Assembly (NCBI GenBank): GCA_009929375.1
Contig: SAAO01000006.1
Coordinates: forward strand, 1 to 64,000
DNA length: 64,000 nucleotides
From: Bacteroidia bacterium
GTDB taxonomy: Bacteria > Bacteroidota > Bacteroidia > Bacteroidales > Paludibacteraceae
Direction: 5' to 3'
The notes beneath the pieces were generated by a model, which saw nothing but the letters and a program-made list of their open reading frames with translations, was not told the origin of the DNA and did no database searches. Each line of letters opens with the position of its first letter. Positions within the stretch are counted from its first letter, which is position 1. The translations under genes were made by a program, and so were the position numbers. Of this stretch, positions 37,145 through 46,505 are shown in pieces.

Positions 37145-38170
37145 ATGTCGAGAACAGAGATTTCAAAATATGGCGAGTTTGGCCTCATAAAACATCTTAC
37201 CGAAAATTTTCCTATAAAAAACGAATCAACTCTGAAAGGAGTAGGTGACGATGCGGCTGTGCTCGATTATTCAAAAGCCAAAACACTTGTAACTACCGAT
37301 TTGCTGCTCGAAGGAGTGCATTTCGACCTTATATACGTACCTATCCGACATCTGGGTTACAAAGCTGCCGTAGTGAATTTTTCCGATATTTACGCCATGA
37401 ACGGACAACCAAAACAAATGACAGTGTCGCTTGGTGTCTCAAAACGTTTTTCGGTGGAAGATCTTGAAGAACTTTATGCCGGCTTTAAACTTGCCTGCGA
37501 TAATTACGGTGTGGATTTGATTGGTGGCGATACTTCAGCTTCGCTTACAGGGCTGACTATCAGCATTACATGCATTGGCGAAGGCGAAGATGGCAAAATT
37601 GTATATCGTAACGGAGCAAAACCCAATGATCTCATTTGCGTATCGGGCGATTTGGGCTCTGCATACATGGGATTGCAATTGCTTGAAAGAGAGAAGATTG
37701 TATTTACAGCCAACAGCGAGGCGCAACCCGATTTCGAAGGCAAGGACTACATATTACAACGTCAGCTTAAACCTGAAGCACGCAAAGACATTGTAGCTGC
37801 ACTGACTGAAAAAGGCATTGTACCCACAGCGATGATGGATATTTCAGACGGACTTTCGTCGGAACTTATGCATATTTGTTCGCAGAGCAATACCGGCTGT
37901 CGTGTGTACGAAGATAAAATTCCGATCAGTTATCAGGCAGCTGTAATGGCCGAAGAGCTGAATATGAACATAGTAACCTGCGCTTTGAATGGTGGAGAAG
38001 ACTATGAGTTGCTGTTTACTGTATCGATGGAAGATTACGATAAAATTGTAACGATGGAAGGTGTTGGCATTGTGGGACATATGACAAAACCTGAACTTGG
38101 ACTGAACCTTGTTGGTCGTGAAGGTGAGGAAATTACTTTACAGGCTCAGGGTTGGAATTCTTTAAAATAA
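37145..38170 (+). CDS. thiL: Thiamine-monophosphate kinase
   Basis: ThiL phosphorylates thiamine monophosphate to the active cofactor thiamine diphosphate. The 341-residue protein shows GVGDDAAVL, TTDLLLEGVHF, NFSDIYAMNGQP and DLIGGDTSAS, the ATP and metal-binding motifs of the PurM/ThiL fold, and DISDGLSSELMHI. The length is typical. It is the last gene of the plus-strand group and ends 37 bases before a terminator hairpin. Confidence 0.95.
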   Translation: MSRTEISKYGEFGLIKHLTENFPIKNESTLKGVGDDAAVLDYSKAKTLVTTDLLLEGVHFDLIYVPIRHLGYKAAVVNFSDIYAMNGQPKQMTVSLGVSKRFSVEDLEELYAGFKLACDNYGVDLIGGDTSASLTGLTISITCIGEGEDGKIVYRNGAKPNDLICVSGDLGSAYMGLQLLEREKIVFTANSEAQPDFEGKDYILQRQLKPEARKDIVAALTEKGIVPTAMMDISDGLSSELMHICSQSNTGCRVYEDKIPISYQAAVMAEELNMNIVTCALNGGEDYELLFTVSMEDYDKIVTMEGVGIVGHMTKPELGLNLVGREGEEITLQAQGWNSLK

Positions 38171-38207
38171 AAGCCCTGAAATTCAGACAAATACAGATTT
38201 AAAAAAC

Positions 38208-38251
38208 AAACCACATTAGATGACAGGAAATCTGTTCTTCTAATGTGGTTT
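38208..38251. terminator. Bidirectional terminator thiL/yidD
   Basis: AAACCACATTAGA (38208-38220) pairs with TCTAATGTGGTTT (38239-38251). A/T-rich tails lie on both sides, between the convergent thiL and yidD genes. Confidence 0.75.
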
Positions 38252-38257
38252 CTGTTT

Positions 38258-38479
38258 TTAAGGTACAGGATCGTAACCGCTTCCTCCCCACGGGTGACAA
38301 CTGAAAATCCGTTTTACAGCCAGCCAGCCACCTTTGAGTATTCCATGTTTCAGAACTGCCTCTACAGTGTATTGTGAACAGGTTGGCGTATACCGGCAAC
38401 GCGGCGGAATAAGAGGCGAAATGCTGTAGCGATAGAAATATACAGGAAGCAGAACAATATGACGCAGTATTTTTTTCAT
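38258..38479 (-). CDS. yidD: Membrane protein insertion efficiency factor
   Basis: YidD is a small, membrane-associated protein that helps YidC insert inner-membrane proteins. The 73 residues carry the family block [20 protein letters not shown] and a C-terminal [13 protein letters not shown]. Its ATG overlaps the rnpA stop codon by four bases (ATGA-type), the standard rnpA-yidD order. A longer reading in another frame from 38486 is spurious. Confidence 0.95.
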   Translation of the reverse strand: MKKILRHIVLLPVYFYRYSISPLIPPRCRYTPTCSQYTVEAVLKHGILKGGWLAVKRIFSCHPWGGSGYDPVP

Positions 38480-38904
38480 TCTTCAACTTTGTTTTCGTTG
38501 TTCTGAGCTAACAAATAATGCTGTACATTTGTTTCGAGGCGTTTGAGAGCAGCCTTCATTTTCAACTCCACAAAATCCCATTCCGGAATTGAATCACCGA
38601 CAAAACTAAACGCCACCTGTAACTGAAGATTATTGGCCTCACAAAATGCTTTTAATTCAAGCTTATTAAGCCTGTAGGCTTCGCGCATTAGTCGCTTGAT
38701 ATGGTTACGGGCAACAGCCCTTTTAAAGCGCTTCTTGGGCGCTGAAAAAAGCATTTTGGGAGTTTCTTCAGTATTACCGTTGCTGACTGAATACACAATT
38801 CTGAAAGGATAGGCAATAAAAGCCTCTCCTTCGCTAAAGAGTTTCCCTATACGAATTTCTCCGCACAGATGCTCTTTTTTAGGAAATGTGTATTTTCTAT
38901 TCAT
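38476..38904 (-). CDS. rnpA: Ribonuclease P protein component
   Basis: RnpA is the protein subunit of RNase P, which trims tRNA 5' ends. The 142-residue basic protein has the RNR motif as [19 protein letters not shown] and the N-terminal [20 protein letters not shown]. It is translationally coupled to yidD. rpmH is not next to it, as is common in Bacteroidetes. Confidence 0.94.
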   Translation of the reverse strand: MNRKYTFPKKEHLCGEIRIGKLFSEGEAFIAYPFRIVYSVSNGNTEETPKMLFSAPKKRFKRAVARNHIKRLMREAYRLNKLELKAFCEANNLQLQVAFSFVGDSIPEWDFVELKMKAALKRLETNVQHYLLAQNNENKVEE

Positions 38905-38935
38905 TTGGAAAAAATTTATGCAGATATATCTAAAA

Positions 38936-38983
38936 AAACAATCCCAAAAGTACGGAAAAAGTCCGATACTTCAGGGATTGTTT
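38936..38983 (-). terminator. hemD terminator
   Basis: AAACAATCCC (38936-38945) pairs with GGGATTGTTT (38974-38983), with an inner AGTACGGA/TCCGATACT-type stem. A T-run follows on the minus strand. It lies between hemD and rnpA. Confidence 0.75.
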
Positions 38984-39004
38984 ATTTTGTAAGCCTTTCA
39001 GCAA

Positions 39005-39781
39005 TTATTTTTTTGTCTTTTTTGCGTTCTCTTTCAGGAAGTTGTCTAAAGCCATGGTCATAGAGGGTGCTCCGGGAAGCGGAGCCTCAATATCGAGACG
39101 AAGACCAGCATCGCGTACAGCCTGACAAGTCGTAGCTCCGAATGCACCGATATTCATTTCACCCTGAACATAATCAGGGAAGTTTTTAAGCAACGATGCC
39201 ACACCTACAGGGCTGAAGAAAATGATAAGATCATAATTAAATTCTTCATCAGGTCCGAAATCATTACTTACAGTTTTGTACATCACAGCTTTCTGGAAAG
39301 TAATTTTCGATTTTTCCAGAATCGACATAGTTTCTTCATTCTGAACATCCGAAGTGATAAGAAGGAATTTCTCATCAGCATGTTTATTCATAATCGTCAC
39401 TAATTCGTTCATTTTACCGGTAGCACCATAGAATACTTTACGTTTGCGGTAATGTATGTAATGCTGTAAATATACAGCCACCGACTCGGAAACACAGAAA
39501 TATTTCATTGTTTCGGGCACTGTAACACGCAATTCCTCGCAAAGACGGAAGAAATGGTCGATACCGTGACGGGCATTGAAAATAATAGCCGTATGATCGA
39601 GAATTGATATACGTTGTGTGCGAAATTCCTTTGCTAAAATAGGCTCAACTTTGATAAAAGGACGGAAATCGATTTTTACACCGTACTTTTCGCTGATATC
39701 AAAATAGGGCGATTTTTCGCTGGAAGGTTGTGGTTGAGAAACCAGTATCTTCTTAATTTTCAAAGCTATATACTTTAACAA
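39005..39781 (-). CDS. hemD: Uroporphyrinogen-III synthase
   Basis: HemD closes hydroxymethylbilane into uroporphyrinogen III with inversion of ring D, for heme or corrinoid synthesis. The 258-residue protein has two Rossmann-like halves (IKKILVSQPQP, IIFNARHGIDHFF, KYFCVSESVAVYLQ; IIFFSPVGVASLLKNF, IGAFGATTCQAVRDAG). Sequence in this family varies, but the SxxG and GxxTxxA features and the neighbouring DUF4271 gene, a standard Bacteroidetes pair, support it. It starts nine bases after the DUF4271 gene. Confidence 0.85.
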   Translation of the reverse strand: MLKYIALKIKKILVSQPQPSSEKSPYFDISEKYGVKIDFRPFIKVEPILAKEFRTQRISILDHTAIIFNARHGIDHFFRLCEELRVTVPETMKYFCVSESVAVYLQHYIHYRKRKVFYGATGKMNELVTIMNKHADEKFLLITSDVQNEETMSILEKSKITFQKAVMYKTVSNDFGPDEEFNYDLIIFFSPVGVASLLKNFPDYVQGEMNIGAFGATTCQAVRDAGLRLDIEAPLPGAPSMTMALDNFLKENAKKTKK

Positions 39782-39789
39782 TTAAACAT

Positions 39790-40608
39790 TTATATAATTG
39801 TCCGTATGATTGAATATAACAAAAACACGGGCAAAATTTCGAGGGTGCAAAGATACAACAATAAATAAAAACTTGTAACAGCTTTTTGGAAAAAAATCTG
39901 AAATAGTTTAAAAATCAACAGAAAAGCTACCAACACACACACTATCAAACTAATATAAACAGTGTAATCATTCAGCCAGAATGGAAAATAAATCTGGAAT
40001 ATCAATAAAGGAAAAAGAAGCATTCCAAGGTAAATCAAAAGATTAAAATAGCCTTCGATTGCAATTTTCAACGTTTGTTTTTCGAGAAAGACGTAGCCAA
40101 GAACTTCAATACTTGCAAATTTGAAAACATAGAACAATAAAAAAATTCCCAGGACAAAAACATATTGCAGTATTTCAACAGGTTTTCCGGCCGGAACCAG
40201 AAGAATATAACTATAAAGACTGAGCACTCCGATTGAAAAGAGAATAAGAATAAAACGCGATTGAAAATCGTTGATGGTGGTTTTACTGAAAATACTCGAA
40301 CGATCCTTTATTTGAAAAAACGTACGTACCGATTCGTAGAACCAACCCGAAGAACGGAGAAACGAAACCACCATCATCAGGAAAAGAAAAAGAATTGTGC
40401 CAAACACCCAGCTTTCCGATTCCGGAAAAGATGGATGCGGAATGCCCTCGAAACCACGAGTCAATTTTACAATTCTCAAACTATCGGCAAGTGCAATACT
40501 ATCAGCGCGCATAATACTATCAACCCTCTGCAGACTATCTGCTTTCAGCAAACTGTCGGCAAAAAGCGCACTGTCGGAAAGTATGTGTATGGAGTCGTTC
40601 AGAGGCAT
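39790..40608 (-). CDS. DUF4271 membrane protein
   Basis: The 272-residue protein has an unusual N-terminal stretch (about 8-45) with repeated xADSL/xxDSI units, then about six membrane helices (GTILFLFLMMVVSFL, FILILFSIGVLSLYSYILLV, YVFVLGIFLLFYVF and others). It matches the Bacteroidetes DUF4271 family, which is normally next to hemD. The function is unknown. The Asp/Ser-rich N-terminus presumably faces the periplasm or cytoplasm as a flexible arm. Confidence 0.82.
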   Translation of the reverse strand: MPLNDSIHILSDSALFADSLLKADSLQRVDSIMRADSIALADSLRIVKLTRGFEGIPHPSFPESESWVFGTILFLFLMMVVSFLRSSGWFYESVRTFFQIKDRSSIFSKTTINDFQSRFILILFSIGVLSLYSYILLVPAGKPVEILQYVFVLGIFLLFYVFKFASIEVLGYVFLEKQTLKIAIEGYFNLLIYLGMLLFPLLIFQIYFPFWLNDYTVYISLIVCVLVAFLLIFKLFQIFFQKAVTSFYLLLYLCTLEILPVFLLYSIIRTII

Positions 40609-40617
40609 GTAAAAGTA

Positions 40618-41196
40618 TTAAATAGCGGCAAATTTACGAATAGTACTATCCCAGTGTGGTGCATTCTTTATGGCATCGAGCACTTCTTCAGGTTCATTTA
40701 CAACTGTCCATATTTCGCGGTGAATGTCGCGCATAAAATTTTCGTCCACAGCACGATGCAAAACACTTATCAAACCATCGTAATATCCGTTGGTATTGAC
40801 AATTATGATCGGTTTGGTAAAAATACCGAGCTGTTTCCACGTAATTACCTCAAGAAGTTCTTCGAGTGTACCGCAACCTCCGGGAAGTGCAATAGCAGCA
40901 TCCGATAGAAAAGCCATTTTTTGCTTACGGTCGTGCATGGTTTCGGTAATCAGAAGCTCGGTAAGTCCTTTGTGCTGCCAGTTTTCGTCGCACATAAACC
41001 TTGGAATAATACCTGTCACTTCGCCACCAGCAGCCAGCGCACTGTCTGATAGTTGGGCCATAAGTCCCAGCGAGCCTCCGCCACAAATAATTCTGATTCC
41101 CTCTTTAGCCAGAATCCGTCCAAGCCGGTCGGCTGCATCAAAGTATTTCTGATCGATTTGAGTGCTCGAAGCACAATAAACACAAATATTCTGCAT
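40618..41196 (-). CDS. LOG-family phosphoribohydrolase (TIGR00730)
   Basis: From the ATG at 41196 the product is 192 residues. It shows ICVYCASS, IICGGGSLGLM and the LOG signature PGGCGTLEELLEVITWKQLG. Characterised members hydrolyse nucleoside or cytokinin 5'-monophosphates to the base and ribose 5-phosphate; bacterial members are often general nucleotide hydrolases. An open frame extends to 41286 but crosses the promoter, so I use the inner ATG. It diverges from the epimerase gene at 41294. Confidence 0.9.
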   Translation of the reverse strand: MQNICVYCASSTQIDQKYFDAADRLGRILAKEGIRIICGGGSLGLMAQLSDSALAAGGEVTGIIPRFMCDENWQHKGLTELLITETMHDRKQKMAFLSDAAIALPGGCGTLEELLEVITWKQLGIFTKPIIIVNTNGYYDGLISVLHRAVDENFMRDIHREIWTVVNEPEEVLDAIKNAPHWDSTIRKFAAI

Positions 41197-41236
41197 GTAA
41201 AACGAAAGTATTTTATTATTCAAAACATTAAGTATG

Positions 41237-41266
41237 CAAAAATACAGTTTTCTTTCCGTATTTTTG
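41237..41266. promoter_or_regulatory. Divergent -7 elements, LOG gene and epimerase
   Basis: TATTTTTG on the minus strand (41244-41237) serves the LOG-family gene and TATTTTTG on the plus strand (41259-41266) serves the epimerase gene. Leaders would be about 35 and 20 bases. Both lie inside the longer reading frames of their genes, supporting the inner starts. Confidence 0.5.
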
Positions 41267-41293
41267 ATTTTCAATATTAAAAACAATCAAAAA

Positions 41294-42295
41294 ATGATAC
41301 TTGTCACAGGAGCTACGGGACTGGTTGGAGGCCATTTAATATGGCATTTATTGCAGAAAAACGAAAGAATTGCCGCTATAAAACGCAGCTCGTCGAATCT
41401 TGAACCATTGAAAACAATTTTCAGATTTTACAATGCAAATCCCGAAGAACTGCTGAGCCGGATTGATTGGCGGATTGCCGATGTGCTCAACGCCGAAAGT
41501 CTGACCGTAGCCATGCAAGATGTGGAAATAATGTATCATTGTGCAGCGGTGGTTTCGCTCGGAAGTGGCAGCGATGTACTGACCGATACCAACGTAAGAG
41601 GAACCCGCAATGTAGTTCAGGCATGCTTATCCACTAAAATCAAAAAACTGTGTTTTGTAAGTTCGATAGCAGCCTGCGGAAAATACAAAGACGGAAAACC
41701 GGCTGACGAAAATGCAGAATGGACCGACGATGTATCGCGTTCGGCTTATTCGCGAAGCAAGTATTTTTCGGAACAGGAAGTCTGGAAAGGAATTCGGTCG
41801 GGCCTGAATGCTGTAATCGTGAATCCGGGCGTGATTTTGGGTGTTTCGGGACAGAATGCGGGCAGTTCGCAACTTTTTTATCAAATGCAAAAAGGACTTA
41901 TGTTTTACACCATGGGTGGTACTGGCTATGTGGATGTGCAGGATGTGGTGAGGGCAATGATAGTGTTGACTAAAAGCGGAATTTCAGGCGAGAGATTTGT
42001 GCTGGTGGGCGAGAACGCTTCAAACAGAGACATTTTGTGGTATATGGCCGATGGTTTTGGTCGTAAACGTCCGTTTATCAATGTACCAAAACCTGTGCTA
42101 CTGTTTGCAGGCGGCATGATGGAATTACTCGGAAAAGTTTTCGGGTTTCAGCCGCTTATCGACAGAGGAACAGCTCGTTCGGCTACTCACAGGGAGTTTT
42201 ACAGCAGTGCGAAAATTGAGAAAGCTATTGATTTTCAGTTCACAACAATGAATGAGACTATTTCGGGTATTTGTAGTTTTATGAGCAAAGAATAG
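41294..42295 (+). CDS. NAD(P)-dependent epimerase/dehydratase (extended SDR)
   Basis: From the ATG at 41294 the protein is 333 residues. It begins with the Rossmann motif VTGATGLVGGHL and has the catalytic YSRSKYFSE (YxxxK) and SSIAACG. The layout resembles 3-beta-hydroxysteroid dehydrogenase and dihydroflavonol reductase-like SDRs, which act on sugar nucleotides, isoprenoid or lipid alcohols. The substrate is unknown. It is convergent with aroK. Confidence 0.85.
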   Translation: MILVTGATGLVGGHLIWHLLQKNERIAAIKRSSSNLEPLKTIFRFYNANPEELLSRIDWRIADVLNAESLTVAMQDVEIMYHCAAVVSLGSGSDVLTDTNVRGTRNVVQACLSTKIKKLCFVSSIAACGKYKDGKPADENAEWTDDVSRSAYSRSKYFSEQEVWKGIRSGLNAVIVNPGVILGVSGQNAGSSQLFYQMQKGLMFYTMGGTGYVDVQDVVRAMIVLTKSGISGERFVLVGENASNRDILWYMADGFGRKRPFINVPKPVLLFAGGMMELLGKVFGFQPLIDRGTARSATHREFYSSAKIEKAIDFQFTTMNETISGICSFMSKE

Positions 42296-42309
42296 CAGAA
42301 AAAAAAACT

Positions 42310-42831
42310 TTATTCAGCATAGAAGTCACTAACTGCTTTTTCGATATTTGCCAGAATTTCATCGTCGGTACCGCTTACCGAAACCTTTGCCTGTTTGTAA
42401 AATGCTTCGCGAACCGACAGGCCATCGGCTATAAACTGCCGCAATTCGCTGCCTTTCTTGTTGGCAATAAGTGGTCGTTTTCCGGCACGCGACATTTCAA
42501 GACGTTCGGACAGCTGGTCAGGACTAAGATTCAGATAAACAGTAAGTCCGTGCGCATTCATAAATGTCATATTGTCGAAAAAACAAGGTGCACCACCTCC
42601 GGTTGCAATCACACAATTTTCGAATTCGGCCACTTCGTGCAGACAGTCTTGTTCCATTTTTCGAAAAGCATCCTGACCCGACTCTTCGAAAATCTGCGAA
42701 ACGGTTTTATGGTACTTTTCTTCGATATGATGATCCATATCCACAAAAGTAAGTCCCAGGTTTTCGGCAAGTTTTATGCCCATCGAGGTTTTGCCCGAAC
42801 CCATGTATCCTATCAGAAAAATTCGTTTCAT
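42310..42831 (-). CDS. aroK: Shikimate kinase
   Basis: AroK phosphorylates shikimate at the 3-hydroxyl, in aromatic amino acid synthesis. The 173-residue P-loop kinase has IGYMGSGKTSMG, the shikimate-binding DMDHHIE, and GGGAPC. The length is normal. A TATTTTTG -7 box lies at 42860-42853 on the minus strand, 22 bases before the ATG. Confidence 0.94.
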   Translation of the reverse strand: MKRIFLIGYMGSGKTSMGIKLAENLGLTFVDMDHHIEEKYHKTVSQIFEESGQDAFRKMEQDCLHEVAEFENCVIATGGGAPCFFDNMTFMNAHGLTVYLNLSPDQLSERLEMSRAGKRPLIANKKGSELRQFIADGLSVREAFYKQAKVSVSGTDDEILANIEKAVSDFYAE

Positions 42832-42852
42832 TAAAATGCTAAATTTGAGCTA

Positions 42853-42924
42853 CAAAAATACAATATCTTTTATACTGCCTTACTACATATATTCGATTTA
42901 TTGAAAAAAACTATTTTCAATAAA
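42853..42924. promoter_or_regulatory. aroK promoter and adjacent palindrome
   Basis: On the minus strand TATTTTTG (42860-42853) is the aroK -7 element. Upstream of it an 11-bp inverted repeat, TTTATTGAAAA (42897-42907) with TTTTCAATAAA (42914-42924), could be a regulator site for aroK or the divergent ansA. Confidence 0.45.
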
Positions 42925-43034
42925 TGATTTTTCAAAAAACACAGTCGGAAATTTCAATCTGACTTTTGATTTATAATGCCGGAAAATATTTTTGTAAATA
43001 TCATAATGAAAGCATGGAGTACAAATAATTCAAC

Positions 43035-43042
43035 TATATTTG
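43035..43042 (+). promoter_or_regulatory. ansA -7 element (TATATTTG)
   Basis: TATATTTG is a perfect TAnnTTTG. It overlaps a TTG at 43040 that could be mistaken for the start codon, so translation must start downstream. Confidence 0.6.
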
Positions 43043-43066
43043 CAAATAAATTCAACATTAGGTAGA

Positions 43067-44101
43067 GTGGAAAAAGAAAACGCTGTCTTATTGATATTCA
43101 CGGGTGGAACCATCAGCATGTCGGAAGATCCAGCAAACGGCGCTTTGAAGCCGATTGATTTCGACAGACTTCAGGAATATATGCCTGAATTAAAAAGAAC
43201 GGGAGTAAAAATTAAGAGCATTCCGTTTTTGCCACTGATTGATTCATCGGATGTGGACCCGGCCCTTTGGGAACGAATAGCCACTACAATTCAGGATAAT
43301 TACGAGGAGTACGATGGTTTTGTGGTATTGCATGGTACCGACACGATGGCTTACACAGCTTCGGCACTGAGTTTTATGCTCGAAAATCTGGCCAAACCGG
43401 TGATTCTTACAGGCGCACAGTTGCCTGTAGGTATGCTTCGCTCCGATGCAAAGGAAAACCTGCTGACAGCCATTGAAATTGCCACTGCGAAGGAAAATGG
43501 AGTTGCTCTTGTGCCCGAAGTATGTATTTTCTTCGAAGACACACTGTTTCGTGGCAACCGCACAACCAAGAAAAACGCCGAACATTTCAATGCATTCAAT
43601 TCATACAATTATCCGGCTTTGGCCAAAGCGGGTGTACACATAAAGTATTTCAGGACTTACATACACTATCCTACTCAAGGTTCGGCATTAAAAGTGCGCA
43701 CCAAAGTCGATCGTAATGTAGCCATTCTGAAACTTTTTCCCGGAATAACCTCTCACACGGTAGATGCTATACTGAACATTCCCGGCTTGCAAGCTGTGGT
43801 GCTCGAAACTTTTGGAGCCGGCAATGCTCCACGGCAGCTCTGGTTTTACGATGCGCTGAAAAAAGCTACCGGCAAAGGAATTCTGATTGTAAACAAAAGT
43901 CAGTGTGGCACCGGAAGCGTGGAAATGGGACGATACGAAACCAGTCTGAACCTTATGAGCGCAGGTGTAATCAGTGGTTTCGACATTACTACTGAGGCTA
44001 TTGTGACAAAACTAATGTACCTGCTCGGCGAATGCGCAAATATACAGGAAGTAAAACGAAAACTAAGTATTAGTTTGTGTGGAGAAATGACGGTTGGGTG
44101 A
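43067..44101 (+). CDS. ansA: Type I L-asparaginase
   Basis: AnsA hydrolyses asparagine to aspartate and ammonia in the cytoplasm. The protein starts in my reading with GTG at 43067 (344 residues), since a possible TTG at 43040 lies inside the -7 box. The catalytic threonines are in LLIFTGGTISM and VVLHGTDTMAYTASALSF, followed by LTGAQLP and DAKENLLTA, the type I pattern. There is no signal peptide. A terminator shared with tyrS follows. Confidence 0.93.
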   Translation: MEKENAVLLIFTGGTISMSEDPANGALKPIDFDRLQEYMPELKRTGVKIKSIPFLPLIDSSDVDPALWERIATTIQDNYEEYDGFVVLHGTDTMAYTASALSFMLENLAKPVILTGAQLPVGMLRSDAKENLLTAIEIATAKENGVALVPEVCIFFEDTLFRGNRTTKKNAEHFNAFNSYNYPALAKAGVHIKYFRTYIHYPTQGSALKVRTKVDRNVAILKLFPGITSHTVDAILNIPGLQAVVLETFGAGNAPRQLWFYDALKKATGKGILIVNKSQCGTGSVEMGRYETSLNLMSAGVISGFDITTEAIVTKLMYLLGECANIQEVKRKLSISLCGEMTVG

Positions 44102-44143
44102 TGTGATGATGTGGTGATGTGAGAATACGATGATATGATGATA

Positions 44144-44183
44144 AAAAAAAGATTTACCGACAAAATGTGGTAAATCTTTTTTT
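44144..44183. terminator. Bidirectional terminator ansA/tyrS
   Basis: AAAAAAGATTTACC and GGTAAATCTTTTTTT arms flank a loop around 44159-44168. A-runs and T-runs on both sides suit convergent ansA and tyrS. Confidence 0.8.
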
Positions 44184-44214
44184 AATTTATTATCACCCTT
44201 AGGGGTTGGAAATA

Positions 44215-45507
44215 TTACTCTACAATAAGCAGATAATAGTTTTTCTTGCCTTTTTGAGCCAGCAAATATTTTCCATTGAGCAGACTGTCGTAATTAATCA
44301 GAGCATCCTGATTTTCGAGCTTTTCCTTGTTGAGGCTCACACCACCCGACTGAACGAGTTTACGCATTTCTCCTTTCGAAGGGAAAACCGCAGCATGATC
44401 AACCAATAAATCAATTGCTTTTACTCCTTCATCAAAAACCGATTTAGCCACATTAAACTGTGGAACACCATCGAAAACTGCCAGCAAAGTATCTTCATCA
44501 AGCTTTTTCAATGCATCGGAAGTAGCATTTCCAAACAATATGTTCGAAGCTTCCACAGCAGCGTTGTAATCCTCTTCAGAATGCACCATACATGTCACTT
44601 CTTTGGCAAGGCGTTTCTGCAAACTGCGCAAATGAGGAGCAGCAGCATGTTCAGCGATCAGACTGTCGATTTCTTCTTTATCAATTGAAGTGAAAATTTT
44701 GATATATTTCTCAGCATCAGCATCACTTACATTCAACCAAAACTGGAAGAATTTATAAGGCGAAGTATAACGACGATCGAGCCACACATTTCCACTTTCT
44801 GTTTTTCCGAATTTTCCGCCATCGGCTTTGGTAATCAGCGGACAAACAAGCGCATATGCATCACCATCTGTCTTGCGGCGAATAAGTTCAGTTCCGGTGG
44901 TAATATTTCCCCACTGATCGGAACCACCCATTTGGAGTTTACAGTTTTTATTCTGATTGAGCCAGAGGAAGTCGTAGCCCTGAAGCAACTGGTAAGAAAA
45001 TTCAGTAAACGACATACCCACACTCGATTCAGCGCTGAGACGTTTTTTTACTGAATCCTTGGCCATCATATAGTTTACAGTAATGTGTTTACCGATGTCG
45101 CGGATAAAATCGAGGAAAGAATATTCCTTCATCCAATCGTAATTGTTCACCAATTCGGCAGCATTAGCAGCATCACTTTCGAAATCGAGAAATTTTGCCA
45201 GCTGTTTTTTTATGGATTCCTGATTATGGCGCAGGGTTTCTTCGTTGAGCAGATTACGTTCAGCCGATTTGCCCGAAGGGTCACCAATCATGCCTGTGGC
45301 ACCACCAATCAGAGCAATGGGTTTATGTCCGGCACGTTGAAAATGACGAAGCATCATCACGCTTACAAGGTGTCCGATGTGCAGCGAATCGGCTGTAGGG
45401 TCGATTCCCACATAGGCAGTTGTCATTTCTTTGGCAAGTTGTTCCTCGGTTCCCGGCATTACGGTATGTATCATACCACGCCATTGAAGTTCTTCAATAA
45501 AATTCAT
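44215..45507 (-). CDS. tyrS: Tyrosyl-tRNA synthetase
   Basis: TyrS charges tRNA-Tyr. The 430-residue class I enzyme has the HIGH motif in [11 protein letters not shown], the tyrosine pocket block [20 protein letters not shown], the KFGKT version of KMSKS, and a C-terminal S4-like RNA-binding domain ([16 protein letters not shown]). This is the TyrRS type with KFGKT found in Bacteroidetes and many others. The TATCTTTG at 45562-45555 on the minus strand is a plausible -7 element. Confidence 0.95.
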   Translation of the reverse strand: MNFIEELQWRGMIHTVMPGTEEQLAKEMTTAYVGIDPTADSLHIGHLVSVMMLRHFQRAGHKPIALIGGATGMIGDPSGKSAERNLLNEETLRHNQESIKKQLAKFLDFESDAANAAELVNNYDWMKEYSFLDFIRDIGKHITVNYMMAKDSVKKRLSAESSVGMSFTEFSYQLLQGYDFLWLNQNKNCKLQMGGSDQWGNITTGTELIRRKTDGDAYALVCPLITKADGGKFGKTESGNVWLDRRYTSPYKFFQFWLNVSDADAEKYIKIFTSIDKEEIDSLIAEHAAAPHLRSLQKRLAKEVTCMVHSEEDYNAAVEASNILFGNATSDALKKLDEDTLLAVFDGVPQFNVAKSVFDEGVKAIDLLVDHAAVFPSKGEMRKLVQSGGVSLNKEKLENQDALINYDSLLNGKYLLAQKGKKNYYLLIVE

Positions 45508-45640
45508 GCGTTTATATTTTTATGTCTTTATTATCAGCTTGTTTTTTCAGCCTGCAAAGATACAACTTTTTGGCATAGTGAGTGAAAGAAAATGACGGCT
45601 TTATTTGAAGGGCTACTTTTTTTTATTCAAAAAGTATTAC

Positions 45641-45648
45641 TAATTTTG
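45641..45648 (+). promoter_or_regulatory. -7 element of 5'-nucleotidase gene pair (TAATTTTG)
   Basis: TAATTTTG fits TAnnTTTG and lies 26 bases before the ATG at 45675. Confidence 0.5.
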
Positions 45649-45674
45649 AAAATCGATTTGCAATACACATCCAT

Positions 45675-46418
45675 ATGAAAAATAAAATTCTCCTTCCATT
45701 TATTTTGGTATTAATGAGTACCTCATGTATACAAAAACAATGGATTGTTTCCGAATCCACTTCCGTAAAAATTCCCATCGACAGCACTGCCGATAAAATT
45801 GCTGACAAAGCATACACCGAATGGCTTCAACCTTACAAACAAAAGGTGGATGCTCAAATGAACGAAGTAATCGGCTACTCAGCTGTAACCATGCGGGCAC
45901 ACAAACCCGAAAGCCTGCTCTCGAACTTTAGTGCTGATGTGTACCTGAAAGTAGCCTCTGATTATATTAAAACTCCGGTGGACATTGCTATCGTAAACCT
46001 CGGCGGACTGAGAACACAAGTGCCCGAAGGAGATATTACCGTAAGGAAAGTGTTTGAGCTTATGCCTTTCGAAAACGAACTTGTGGTACTGTGGCTTCGT
46101 GGCGATAAACTGCTCGATTTGCTCAATGGATTTGCTGCAGTGGGCGGTCAGGGTGTGGCAGGTTTACGCATGACTATTCAGGACGGAAAAGCCACTGATA
46201 TTACCATAGGCGGAAAAGCGCTGGACCCGCAAAAACTTTACAGCATTGCCACCAACGATTATCTGGCTGGCGGAAACGACAATATGCCACAACTTGCAAT
46301 GCACGAAAAACGTCAGAATACAAGTCTGAAAGTTCGAAATGTGCTACTCGATTACATAAAAGGTGAAACTGCAGCCGGCCGGAAAATTGAAAGCCGGTTG
46401 GATGGAAGAATCCGGTAA
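45675..46418 (+). CDS. Lipoprotein with 5'-nucleotidase C-terminal domain
   Basis: The 247-residue product has a lipoprotein signal (MKNKILLPFILVLMSTSC) and then only the substrate-binding domain of UshA-type 5'-nucleotidases: ESLLSNFSADVYL, VDIAIVNLGGLRTQVPEGDIT, PFENELVVLWLRGDKLLDLL, and LYSIATNDYLAGGNDNMP. The metallophosphatase half is encoded by the next gene (46636). The two together make one complete enzyme, split in reversed order, with separate export signals. Confidence 0.87.
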   Translation: MKNKILLPFILVLMSTSCIQKQWIVSESTSVKIPIDSTADKIADKAYTEWLQPYKQKVDAQMNEVIGYSAVTMRAHKPESLLSNFSADVYLKVASDYIKTPVDIAIVNLGGLRTQVPEGDITVRKVFELMPFENELVVLWLRGDKLLDLLNGFAAVGGQGVAGLRMTIQDGKATDITIGGKALDPQKLYSIATNDYLAGGNDNMPQLAMHEKRQNTSLKVRNVLLDYIKGETAAGRKIESRLDGRIR

Positions 46419-46439
46419 AACCCCTGACCTGCCCCCAAA

Positions 46440-46505
46440 CCCCCTAAAGGGGTGTTTTTGGAGCAATAATCAATATTTTTGCGCTTGAGTTTGGTTGTAC
46501 TTTTG
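46440..46505 (+). other. Terminator-like hairpin and promoter between nucleotidase genes
   Basis: A short CCCCTAAAGGGG hairpin followed by GTTTTTG (46440-46459) is a weak terminator after the first nucleotidase gene. TACTTTTG at 46498-46505 is a possible -7 element for the second, leaving a 130-base leader that ends in CCCCTTTAGGGG (46601-46612), the inverted match of the first hairpin core. Confidence 0.4.

Noticed and set aside
38199-38486. Reading frame overlapping yidD in another phase
   Set aside because: yidD is unmistakable in its own frame; the other frame has no family match.
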